Of a stretch of DNA of 64,000 nucleotides, positions 9,050 to 17,311 are shown one piece after another (the first letter of the stretch is position 1; each line of letters starts with the position of its first letter). The notes below the pieces were generated by a model. That model was not told the origin of the DNA. It did no database searches and saw only the letters and a list, made by a program, of their open reading frames with translations. A program made the translations under genes and the position numbers. Source of the DNA: Algoriphagus sp. AK58. GTDB taxonomy: Bacteria > Bacteroidota > Bacteroidia > Cytophagales > Cyclobacteriaceae. Where the stretch lies: contig NZ_QEIG01000005.1 of assembly GCF_014324365.1 (NCBI RefSeq), positions 124,001 to 188,000 on the forward strand, read 5' to 3'.

Positions 9050-10231
9050 ATGGCAGAAAAACTAAACCCAAATATGTTCGGACTACATCGATCCTTATTT
9101 ACTGAAGAGCATGAACTTTTCAGACAAAGTGTAAGAGATTTTATCGCCAAAGAGATCACCCCCCACAACGCAGCATGGGAAAAGCAGAAAATGGTAAGCA
9201 GGGAATCTTGGCTCAAATTTGGAGAAAATGGATTTTTGGGAATTCAAGCTCCTGAAGACTTGGGAGGATTGAATATTCAAGACTTCAGATACAATGCGAT
9301 TTTGATCGAAGAATTAGGGCTAAGCGGATGTTCTGGACCGGCAATCGGCTATCCACTTCACAGTGATATTGTGATGCCATATATTCTACACTATGCCACT
9401 AAGGAAGCCAAGCAAAAGTACATTCCCAAGATGATTTCCGGTGAGTATATTGGGGCTGTTGCAATGACTGAGCCTGGAGCAGGATCAGATTTGCAAGGGA
9501 TGAGGACTTCAGCCGTTGACCATGGAGATCACTTTGTCATCAATGGGGCAAAGACTTTTATTACCAATGGATATTTATCAGACGTGGTGGTGGTAGCAGC
9601 CAAAACAGATCCTACACGAGGTGCAAAAGGAATATCTCTATTTTTGGTTGATAAAGATATGCAGGGTTTTTCCAAAGGAGTTCCTTTTGAGAAAGTTGGG
9701 TTACATGCGCAAGACACGTGTGAGCTTTTCTTTGAAGACGTGAAAGTACCCAAAGAGAATCTCCTGGGAAAGGTAGGAGAAGGTTTCAAATATCTGATGA
9801 CCGAACTTGCTCAGGAAAGACTCGTGGTAGCTCTTGCCGCTTTGGCTTTGGCGGAGTTTGCACTTTCCAGTACCATAGACTACGTCAAGCAGCGCAAGGC
9901 ATTTGGAAAGGCAATTTCTGAGTTTCAAAATACCCGATTCAAATTGGCTGAAATGGCTGCTCAGGTAGAACAGGGACGAATCTACTGCGATTACCTTGTA
10001 CAGCTACACAATGACGGCAAGCTCGATCCGGCTATGGCTTCCGCTGCCAAATACAACATGACAGAACTGCAATGTAAAGTAGCTGACGAATGTGTGCAGC
10101 TCCATGGCGGCTATGGGTATATGTGGGAGTACGGAGTAGCAAGGGCTTGGGCTGATGCCCGTGTGCAGCGTATCTATGCGGGCACCAACGAAATCATGAA
10201 AGAATTGATTGCCCGCAAAATTTTGAGCTGA
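9050..10231 (+). CDS. Acyl-CoA dehydrogenase
   Basis: FAD-dependent enzyme that introduces the alpha-beta double bond in acyl-CoA during beta-oxidation; 393 residues, normal length. The family signature AMTEPGAGSDLQG is present, as is the C-terminal RIYAGTNEIMKELIAR. At the site where medium-chain enzymes carry the catalytic Glu (YEGT) this protein has Ala (YAGT). A Glu at position 269 (in ALAEFALSS) lines up with the catalytic Glu used by long-chain and isovaleryl enzymes, so activity on longer chains is expected. ATG 9050 is preferred over the TTG three bases upstream. It precedes an acyl-CoA synthetase gene by 74 bases. Confidence 0.92.
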   Translation: MAEKLNPNMFGLHRSLFTEEHELFRQSVRDFIAKEITPHNAAWEKQKMVSRESWLKFGENGFLGIQAPEDLGGLNIQDFRYNAILIEELGLSGCSGPAIGYPLHSDIVMPYILHYATKEAKQKYIPKMISGEYIGAVAMTEPGAGSDLQGMRTSAVDHGDHFVINGAKTFITNGYLSDVVVVAAKTDPTRGAKGISLFLVDKDMQGFSKGVPFEKVGLHAQDTCELFFEDVKVPKENLLGKVGEGFKYLMTELAQERLVVALAALALAEFALSSTIDYVKQRKAFGKAISEFQNTRFKLAEMAAQVEQGRIYCDYLVQLHNDGKLDPAMASAAKYNMTELQCKVADECVQLHGGYGYMWEYGVARAWADARVQRIYAGTNEIMKELIARKILS

Positions 10232-10305
10232 TTTGAATACGATTTGGTGAAGCCCAATAATTTTGAGTAATTGATGCTGTAAGAAACACCCAAAATATCC
10301 AACGT

Positions 10306-11988
10306 ATGAGCGATTTCCCCTGGTTGAAATTTTATCCGGCATCTGTCGATAAAGAAGTGGATTGCAAGGCCTATTCTAGTGTGACAGAGCTTTTCGAAGA
10401 GAGTGTGAAAAAGTTTGGTTCTGCCGTTGCCTTTGAATGCATGGGCAAAACCATGACTTTTCAGGAACTAGACCGACTGAGTGCCCACTTCTCCAATTAC
10501 CTGACTCAAGAATTGAAGTTGGCTAAAGGATCCAGGGTCGCTATTCAGATGCCCAATGTTCTTCAATATCCGGTTGTTATGTTTGGTGCGCTACGTGCTG
10601 GAATGGTGGTGGTCAATACTAACCCACTTTACACGCCGGCTGAAATGAAACACCAGTTCAATGATTCTGGGGCAGATGTTATTGTGATTGTAGCCAATTT
10701 TGCTTCCAATTTGGAGAAAATTCGAACTGAAATCCAAGCCAAGCACATCATCCTCACAGAGCTGGGAGATCTTCTTGGAGGGCTGAAAGGGACAATCGTC
10801 AATCTTGTGGTGAAGCATGTCAAGAAGATGGTTCCGCCTTTCTCACTTCCGGGTTCGATTACTTTGAAATCTGCCCTTGCCAAGGGTTCATCCCACCAGT
10901 TTAAGCCGGTGAAATCGAGTTTGGAAGATCCTGCATTTTTGCAGTATACGGGAGGGACGACCGGTGTTTCCAAAGGTGCCGAATTGACGCATGGAAATAT
11001 TGTTGCCAACATGCAGCAGATTTCCGCCTGGATGAAGCCAAAACTAAAGGAAAGGGAAGAGATCGTGATCACTGCTCTTCCACTTTACCACATCTTTGCT
11101 TTGACAGTCAACTGTTTGGCAATGCTTAAGATTGGTGCTCATAATGTGTTGATTACCAATCCAAGAGACATGAAGGCCTTTATTGGAGATTTAGCCAAGA
11201 AACGCTTTACCGTCATTACAGGGGTAAATACCTTGTTTAATGGCTTGCTGAATCAAGAAGCTTTTAAATCACTGGATTTTTCAGGTTTGAAAATAGCCGT
11301 GGGGGGTGGTATGGCCGTGCAAAAAGCTACTGCTGAAAAATGGAAAGCAATTACCGGAGTGCCTTTGGCCGAAGGCTATGGATTGACCGAAACAGCTCCT
11401 GTAGCCACTTGTAACCCAATTGACGGAACCGAACGAATCGGTACCATTGGCTTGCCTCTGCCCAATACGGAAGTGATGATTGCCGATGATCATGGAAATG
11501 CGCTACCTATTGGTGAGCGTGGAGAAATCCTGATCAAAGGCCCCCAGGTGATGCGAGGTTATTGGAAAAGACCTGAAGAAACAGCCAATGTCATGCATGG
11601 AGATTGGTTTAAGTCCGGTGATATCGGTGTGATGGATGCAGATGGATTTACCAAAATCGTAGATCGTAAAAAAGAAATGATTTTGGTGTCCGGTTTTAAT
11701 GTGTATCCAAATGAAGTGGAGGACGCCATCGCTTCCTGCCCTGGAGTGCTCGAAGTAGGAGTAATCGGAATGCCTGACCCTAAATCCACCGAGAAGGTCG
11801 TTGCCTATGTGGTGAAAAAAGATGCCGGACTTACTTCAGAAAAAGTAATAGAACACTGCAAGGAATACCTGACCAATTACAAGGTGCCAAAAGAGGTTTA
11901 TTTCACCAATGAACTTCCAAAAACCAATGTGGGGAAAATTCTGAGAAGGAAAATCAAAGAAGCTCATGTCGAGAAAGTAGGTTCCTAA
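10306..11988 (+). CDS. fadD: Long-chain fatty acid-CoA ligase
   Basis: Activates fatty acids to acyl-CoA with ATP via an acyl-adenylate; 560 residues. The AMP-binding P-loop YTGGTTGVSKG is at residues 214-224, followed by the A5-type motif GYGLTETAPV and the hinge region KIVDRKKEMILVSGFNVYPNEVE; the C-terminal catalytic lysine is in LPKTNVGKILRRKI. The position after an acyl-CoA dehydrogenase supports a role in fatty acid degradation. A terminator follows. Confidence 0.92.
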   Translation: MSDFPWLKFYPASVDKEVDCKAYSSVTELFEESVKKFGSAVAFECMGKTMTFQELDRLSAHFSNYLTQELKLAKGSRVAIQMPNVLQYPVVMFGALRAGMVVVNTNPLYTPAEMKHQFNDSGADVIVIVANFASNLEKIRTEIQAKHIILTELGDLLGGLKGTIVNLVVKHVKKMVPPFSLPGSITLKSALAKGSSHQFKPVKSSLEDPAFLQYTGGTTGVSKGAELTHGNIVANMQQISAWMKPKLKEREEIVITALPLYHIFALTVNCLAMLKIGAHNVLITNPRDMKAFIGDLAKKRFTVITGVNTLFNGLLNQEAFKSLDFSGLKIAVGGGMAVQKATAEKWKAITGVPLAEGYGLTETAPVATCNPIDGTERIGTIGLPLPNTEVMIADDHGNALPIGERGEILIKGPQVMRGYWKRPEETANVMHGDWFKSGDIGVMDADGFTKIVDRKKEMILVSGFNVYPNEVEDAIASCPGVLEVGVIGMPDPKSTEKVVAYVVKKDAGLTSEKVIEHCKEYLTNYKVPKEVYFTNELPKTNVGKILRRKIKEAHVEKVGS

Positions 11989-12019
11989 TCCTTTTTTTTC
12001 ACACAGGGATAAAGTACAG

Positions 12020-12045
12020 AAACCGCGATTTCGCGGTTTTTTTTT
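12020..12045 (+). terminator. Rho-independent terminator after fadD
   Basis: 8-bp stem AAACCGCG / CGCGGTTT with a 4-base loop and a T run. It closes the acyl-CoA dehydrogenase/fadD unit. Confidence 0.88.
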
Positions 12046-12104
12046 GTTCCTTTGCAGCCCGACTTATCCAATTTTAACTCAAGACTTATTTCAAACATAT
12101 TTTT

Positions 12105-13484
12105 ATGACCTGGCAATTAATCAAAGATGCCATTCTGGGTAAAGAACAGGATTTCACTCGCTTATCGCTGAAAACGGCGATAGTGATATTGGCTATCCCC
12201 ATGATCTTGGAGATGATGATGGAGTCTGCCTTTGCAGTGGTTGATATTTTTTTCGTAGCCAAACTCGGGGAATTTGCCATTGCTACTGTGGGTCTTACAG
12301 AATCTGTCATTGTACTGACCTATGCGATCGGATTTGGGATCAGTATGGCGGCCACTGCTTTGATTTCAAGGAGGTTTGGAGAAAAAGAGTATGAGGAGGC
12401 TGGTTCTGCCACTTTCCAACTCTTGGTGGTAGGTGGAGTAATTTCCATTTTTCTGGGTATCGGAGGGTGGATACTTGCTCCGGATTTGCTGAGAATTATG
12501 GGGGCAGAAGAGCAGGTGGTCACTTCGGGAACCAACTACGCTCGAATTGTTTTTGCGGGAAACACGGCCATTATGCTGCTGTTTCTGATCAACGGGGCAT
12601 TTCGCGGAGCCGGACAAGCCCATCATGCCATGCGTTCCCTTTGGATTGCCAATGGACTGAATATTTTGCTGGATCCTATTTTGATTTTCGGAATAGGGTC
12701 TTGGGACGGATTTGGATTGGACGGGGCCGCAATTGCTACCACCACGGGGAGAAGCATAGGGGTATTTTATCAGCTCTATCACCTTTTCAATGGGAAGCAT
12801 AAGCTGAGAATTCTTCCTCAAAATGTCCGTATCAATTGGCAAACTGTCCAAAAAATCCTCAATCTGTCCATAGGAGGGATGGGACAGTTTTTGATAGATT
12901 CCTTGTCGTGGGTAGCGCTTACCCGCATCAATGCGGAATTTGGCTCAGTTCCTTTGGCAGGATACACGATCGCATCAAGGATTTTGATATTCACGATTCT
13001 GCCAGCCTGGGGTTTGTCAGGAGCTGCGGCGACTTTGGTAGGGCAAAATCTTGGGGCCAAAAAGGTCAGGCGAGCCGAGCAGGCTGTATGGCTAATCACA
13101 CGATATAATGTGATTTTTATGGCTTCGGTCACCGGGATCTATCTGCTCTTCAGCAATCAATTGGCAGGACTGTTTACTGATATCCAGGATGTTCAATCCA
13201 TTGCTGCTCAGGGACTCTGGGTGGTAGCCCTCGGGTATGTGTTTTTTGCCGTGGGCATGGTCTTAACTCAGGCTTTCAATGGTGCAGGTGATACCAAAAC
13301 CCCTGCCTGGATCAATACCGTCGTACTCTTGGGTATGGAGGTTCCTTTAGCTTATTTTCTCGCTTTTCCGATGGAAATGGAATATATGGGTGTGTTTATT
13401 TCCATCGCGTTTTGCCATTCTTTCCATGCCTTGGTCTCCTTGTATTTTTTCAGAAAAGGCAGATGGAAAAGTAAAATAGTTTGA
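12105..13484 (+). CDS. MATE family efflux transporter
   Basis: 459-residue polytopic membrane protein with about 12 hydrophobic helices in two similar halves, the architecture of the MATE (multidrug and toxic compound extrusion) family. Family features are visible: IPMILEMMMESAFAVVDIFFVAKLG near the start, RGAGQAHHAM in the middle and FNGAGDTKTP in the second half. It probably exports cationic drugs or metabolites against a sodium or proton gradient. It stands alone between a terminator and a long non-coding stretch, so substrate cannot be inferred from context. Confidence 0.92.
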   Translation: MTWQLIKDAILGKEQDFTRLSLKTAIVILAIPMILEMMMESAFAVVDIFFVAKLGEFAIATVGLTESVIVLTYAIGFGISMAATALISRRFGEKEYEEAGSATFQLLVVGGVISIFLGIGGWILAPDLLRIMGAEEQVVTSGTNYARIVFAGNTAIMLLFLINGAFRGAGQAHHAMRSLWIANGLNILLDPILIFGIGSWDGFGLDGAAIATTTGRSIGVFYQLYHLFNGKHKLRILPQNVRINWQTVQKILNLSIGGMGQFLIDSLSWVALTRINAEFGSVPLAGYTIASRILIFTILPAWGLSGAAATLVGQNLGAKKVRRAEQAVWLITRYNVIFMASVTGIYLLFSNQLAGLFTDIQDVQSIAAQGLWVVALGYVFFAVGMVLTQAFNGAGDTKTPAWINTVVLLGMEVPLAYFLAFPMEMEYMGVFISIAFCHSFHALVSLYFFRKGRWKSKIV

Positions 13485-14002
13485 TGGTGAATTTGATTAT
13501 GACTTTGATATTCAGTTGTTTTTAAATTTTTAGGATGTTGTTAGGTGATGTGCTTGTTCTTGGCAGTGAGTGCAATTTATAGGATTGAATCTGGGCCTAG
13601 ATTGACTTCGCTCCCAAAAAAACAGAGGCTGAGCGAAGTTTTTTGCGTCCTGAAGTGGAGTGAAAAATTCAGAGATGGATCATTTCACGCTTCATCTTTT
13701 GAAAACCCGCACCTCTGGAGTCGGAGCTTTTTCACCGGTTTTGCCGAACTGTCTAAGCCGCTTTTTGCTTTAATTCAGATGGAAAGAAGGGCCAAGTCAT
13801 CTTCTCTTATTTACACTTTTTAAGAAAAATATTCAAAATTCACCATTATCAGTTTGTGCAAAATATTATTTAAGCTTTGCGGTGAAATTATTTTATTAAA
13901 TTTTTTAAAAATCAAAAATACCACTTTGCTTTTTGGTTTTAAGATTAAATCTGCTTAGGTACCAAATAAAATTTGGCAACGTGTTTGGTTTTTTGGTTGC
14001 CT
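13485..14002. other. Intergenic region, about 520 bases
   Basis: Contains an inverted repeat (13605-13639) and then increasingly AT-rich DNA up to the start at 14003. A 92-codon open frame at 13545-13823 has no signal, domain or compositional sign of coding and overlaps the inverted repeat, so I do not call it. The last 140 bases are very AT-rich and are expected to carry the promoter of the three-gene envelope cluster. Confidence 0.5.
13605..13644 (+). terminator. Possible terminator downstream of the MATE gene
   Basis: 9-bp perfect inverted repeat ACTTCGCTC / GAGCGAAGT with a 17-base loop, followed by T residues. The long loop and 120-base distance from the MATE stop make this weaker than the other terminators. 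Confidence 0.5.
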
Positions 14003-15952
14003 ATGAAAAAGTTTTACGTTTTCACTTTACTTCTATTTTCATCGACACACCTTTCTTTCGGACAATCCAAAAAAGTCTATGAAGGAAATTACATCTACCT
14101 TGGAAAATCCGGGGAGGCTTCATTTGAATTTATCTTGAATTCAGACTTTGAGCAGATTAAAGATGGCCGTTTTTATTTTCAGTTTGAGGATAGAAAAGAC
14201 AACGGCAAAAGTGAGTTTTTTAAAAGGTCCTATTCCGGTTTTTTTTCAGCAGATTCCAGAGAAGGGGATTGGGAGATAGAAGAAGAAAATCTGTTTGTAA
14301 AGATCAGCGATATCATTGATCTGAAGGTGAACACCAGCCTGTCTGGAATTCAAACGAAAATTCTGGCATCCTATAAGGCAGGACTGCCAGAGGGCAGTTG
14401 GACTTTCCAAAAAAGGCTCATAGAGGATGGTCAAGTCAATCAATCCATTCAGTCGGACAGGATTTTTTTCAAAAAAGGAAAATTAGCCAATCGACTGGAG
14501 TTTAGAATTAGCAATGGGAAAAGTGTTCAGTTTGCCAAAGGAGAGGTTCAAGATGAAGGGGTAATGTCGGGTGAATGGACGTTGGTCTATTTATCCGAAG
14601 ATCGACTGGTCAACGAGGTAAGAAATTATGAAAATGGCTTTCTTCTCGGTTTGGTTAAGAGGGATTTGAAGACAGGAGAGATTTTGGATGAGGCGGTTTT
14701 CTTCGATACCATCGAAAAGCTCAATTTGATAAGACAAGGATCCCAAGCAGGATTTCGGATTGCGGATGAATATTTTGGACTTGAGTATGCGGATGGATTT
14801 TTGAGCAGCGATTCCTTGGCCCAAATCCAAAAGGATGGAAATGATTTTCTAAAAAGTTTTTTGGGTGACCTGCTAGCACATGATCCGAATTTTATTGATC
14901 AAAATGGGAATGTGATTTTTTATCCCATTCATACCAGAAGGATGGTTTATGAATTGTCACGATCTGATCAGAAAATGGTGGAGGAAATGCCCCATAGGTA
15001 TGAACAATTGAAAGACTTGTTTGAAAAGCAATTAAATGATCCTGCTTTCAGATTAAACAGGTTTCAGAATGATTCTTTAGCCTTGGCTTACCGGTTTTTT
15101 GAAGTCCAAAATAAAAAATTGGAAAAGTTGAAAGAGTTAGTAGAATTGATCAAAACCAAGCAGATTCAATATTACGACCTCAATGGGTTTGCCGGTTTTG
15201 TATCGGCCATTTTCGTGGAGAAGGAAGAAGTACTTGTAAAGGTTGACGAGAAAGAAAAGGCCTTTTCTTTTCAGTACCCAAAAAGAGATTTTGAGACGGA
15301 TTTCTATTCTGCATTCCAACTTTCTCTGGAAGACATTCGTGCAAAGGCCGATCAATTTTTAGCCTACAGCGGAAAAACACTGACTGTCCTTAGGGAAAAT
15401 GAAGAATTGCTCGGCCTGAGCAAATCGCTGGATCTGAAGAGAATGGAAGTCTTGGAATTGTATGAAGATTCATCCGGTGAAAACGCTCTGGTTGAAGCTC
15501 TGAAAGAGCGCTTTTTGGTCCAGCAGATGGAGCTGGAAGAGATGACATTAGCTAAAATTGAAGGATTTGAAAAAAAGAAGGTCTACTACCAACGGATTGA
15601 ATTGTTGTTGGATTCCATGAAAGAAATCTATGGTCAACTTGGAATATGGACAAATCAGGAGGAGGAATTAGACAGGATTTACCTCGAGGAAATTTTTAAC
15701 CCTTTCACCTATACCAAATACAATCAAAGGGTAAAACCTAGGTTGTTTGAATCCTATGAACTCCTTTTTTCTCATTATTTAACTTCATTTTCTGAAGAAA
15801 CTGATTACACCAATCTGAAAGTATGGATCTCAAAAGCTGAAAAACTGGGTGAACGAATACGAAAGCTAAGAAATGAGGATACCCGAAAACTCGAGAAATC
15901 GCTGAATAAGGCAAAAACAATTTCAAAACTGGAGTCCCTGTTGGGCTTGTAA
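14003..15952 (+). CDS. Large exported protein of unknown function
   Basis: 649 residues from ATG 14003; an upstream ATG would add ten residues ahead of an otherwise ordinary signal peptide (MKKFYVFTLLLFSSTHLSFGQ). Residues about 25-230 carry repeated glycine/tryptophan turns (SREGDWEI, LPEGSWTF, VMSGEWTL) that resemble MORN-like repeats. From about 290 to the end the protein is strongly helical, charged and rich in Glu, Lys and Leu, probably coiled coil. It is followed after 13 bases by a DUF2490-type outer membrane protein and then another barrel-like protein, suggesting a joint envelope role. I do not recognise the family. Confidence 0.75.
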   Translation: MKKFYVFTLLLFSSTHLSFGQSKKVYEGNYIYLGKSGEASFEFILNSDFEQIKDGRFYFQFEDRKDNGKSEFFKRSYSGFFSADSREGDWEIEEENLFVKISDIIDLKVNTSLSGIQTKILASYKAGLPEGSWTFQKRLIEDGQVNQSIQSDRIFFKKGKLANRLEFRISNGKSVQFAKGEVQDEGVMSGEWTLVYLSEDRLVNEVRNYENGFLLGLVKRDLKTGEILDEAVFFDTIEKLNLIRQGSQAGFRIADEYFGLEYADGFLSSDSLAQIQKDGNDFLKSFLGDLLAHDPNFIDQNGNVIFYPIHTRRMVYELSRSDQKMVEEMPHRYEQLKDLFEKQLNDPAFRLNRFQNDSLALAYRFFEVQNKKLEKLKELVELIKTKQIQYYDLNGFAGFVSAIFVEKEEVLVKVDEKEKAFSFQYPKRDFETDFYSAFQLSLEDIRAKADQFLAYSGKTLTVLRENEELLGLSKSLDLKRMEVLELYEDSSGENALVEALKERFLVQQMELEEMTLAKIEGFEKKKVYYQRIELLLDSMKEIYGQLGIWTNQEEELDRIYLEEIFNPFTYTKYNQRVKPRLFESYELLFSHYLTSFSEETDYTNLKVWISKAEKLGERIRKLRNEDTRKLEKSLNKAKTISKLESLLGL

Positions 15953-15965
15953 AATCTAAAGCAAA

Positions 15966-16793
15966 ATGGGATTTCTACTTAAATATAAATGGATTGTACT
16001 GCTTAGCTTTTTTGTGCTTGTGGCAGGAAATAATACGATGGCTCAATCGGAAGTCGCCCCACCTCCGGCTAAAACAAACCTGCCCGCCACGACCGAACTC
16101 TGGAATGGGTTTTATTTGAAATTGAGGTTTTCGGATCGCTGGTGGTGGTATCAAGAAAATCACTACCGCAGGAGAAATAGCTTGGACAACCGTTCCGACT
16201 TTGTAGGGAGGATGAGCCAGTTTTACAATCGATTTGGGCTAACTTACATGTTTACAGATCGGTTTGAAGTCACTTTTGGACCTACGTTGGTATGGAACTA
16301 TTCTCCCGACCCCGAAAATCCTGAATTCGTCAATTCTGTCATGGAGCCCAGATTTTGGCACCAATGGCTGTTTACAGACAATGTAGGCAGGGTGAAGGTC
16401 TTGCATCAGTTTCGATTTGAGCATCGGTTTAAGCGGGATAATGATATCGGGGCAGAGTATAAGTTTACCAACCGATGGAGATATAAAATCACGGCTTACA
16501 TTCCACTCAATAAGCCAAAAATGGAAAATCACACCTTGTTTTTGGCTCCTTCCAATGAATTCTTTTTTGAATCCGGAAGGCATGTTCAGAATATTTTCGA
16601 GGAAAACCGGGTGTATACGGCGATTGGGTACACACACAATCAATTGATGCTTTTCGGAGGTCATATGTGGACCTATGGGCCCACCAGTACACCGGGCACC
16701 TATCGAAACAGGCACATTATCCGCCTAAATGTGATGTATAATTTTGATCTGAGAGGCAAGCGGAAGCCGATCACCCGTGATTTTCAATATTGA
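15966..16793 (+). CDS. DUF2490-like outer membrane protein
   Basis: 275 residues with an N-terminal signal peptide (cleavage near MAQSE). The mature part has the pattern of DUF2490 proteins: ELWNGFYLKLRFSDRWWWYQ, repeated WRYKI/FRFEHRF strands, and a terminal aromatic residue (FQY), consistent with a predicted outer-membrane beta barrel of 10-12 strands. It is the middle gene of a tight three-gene unit (13 bases after the previous gene, 3 bases before the next). The family has no established function. Confidence 0.78.
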   Translation: MGFLLKYKWIVLLSFFVLVAGNNTMAQSEVAPPPAKTNLPATTELWNGFYLKLRFSDRWWWYQENHYRRRNSLDNRSDFVGRMSQFYNRFGLTYMFTDRFEVTFGPTLVWNYSPDPENPEFVNSVMEPRFWHQWLFTDNVGRVKVLHQFRFEHRFKRDNDIGAEYKFTNRWRYKITAYIPLNKPKMENHTLFLAPSNEFFFESGRHVQNIFEENRVYTAIGYTHNQLMLFGGHMWTYGPTSTPGTYRNRHIIRLNVMYNFDLRGKRKPITRDFQY

Positions 16794-16796
16794 TCT

Positions 16797-17276
16797 ATGA
16801 AAAAGTGGCTAAAATTTACTCCCATACTTGTATTGTTCTGCTTGTTTCATTTTGGGGCATTTGGCCAGTACAAAGGTCAGTTTAGGGGTATCAGTGCCTA
16901 TGAGTATGATTTTGGGTCAAAATTGACTGGGTTTAATTTTGCGGGAGAGTACTTTCCTGCTCATTACCTTTCTTTTTCACCCTCTTATACGATCTTTTTT
17001 CCAGGAGATGGAAAAACTCTTGAATTGGGGCTCAATGGAAGATATTACCTGACCGAAAAAATGAAGCAATGGTATGGGACTCTGGGATATGGATCACTCA
17101 CCCGAATAGAAGAGTTGGATGGAAACCGGAAAACCGTTTCTCACTTTGCCAACATCGGAATTGGCGGCATGATAAAATTCAACGATGTGTTGGGGATCAA
17201 TCCTGAAATCAGTCAGCAAATCGGACAGCAAAACAATCTGGTTTTTAGATTAGGAGTGGTTTACTTCATTAACTGA
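16797..17276 (+). CDS. Small outer-membrane beta-barrel-like protein
   Basis: 159 residues, signal peptide ending near FGQ, then alternating hydrophobic strands with glycine-aromatic turns (FNFAGEYFPAHYLSFSPSY, LGLNGRYYLTEKMKQWYGTLGYG) and a final strand VFRLGVVYFIN. This suggests an eight-stranded barrel. The start lies 3 bases after the DUF2490-like gene, so the two are very likely co-translated. Function unknown. Confidence 0.72.
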   Translation: MKKWLKFTPILVLFCLFHFGAFGQYKGQFRGISAYEYDFGSKLTGFNFAGEYFPAHYLSFSPSYTIFFPGDGKTLELGLNGRYYLTEKMKQWYGTLGYGSLTRIEELDGNRKTVSHFANIGIGGMIKFNDVLGINPEISQQIGQQNNLVFRLGVVYFIN

Positions 17277-17280
17277 CCTA

Positions 17281-17311
17281 TCCCAGAAGATGAATTCAAT
17301 CTTCAATGGGA
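17281..17311. repeat. Inverted repeat between convergent genes
   Basis: An interrupted palindrome (TCCCA-GAAGAT ... ATCTTC-aa-TGGGA) spans the antiporter stop codon. It has no T run, so its value as a terminator is uncertain, but it sits exactly between two genes that converge. Confidence 0.45.

Noticed and set aside
13545..13823. 92-codon plus-strand frame downstream of the MATE gene
   Set aside because: Overlaps an inverted repeat, no domain, signal peptide or coding composition. Treated as intergenic.
15737..15952. Minus-strand short frames over the end of the large exported protein gene
   Set aside because: Antisense shadows of a coding region with strong helical repeat composition.
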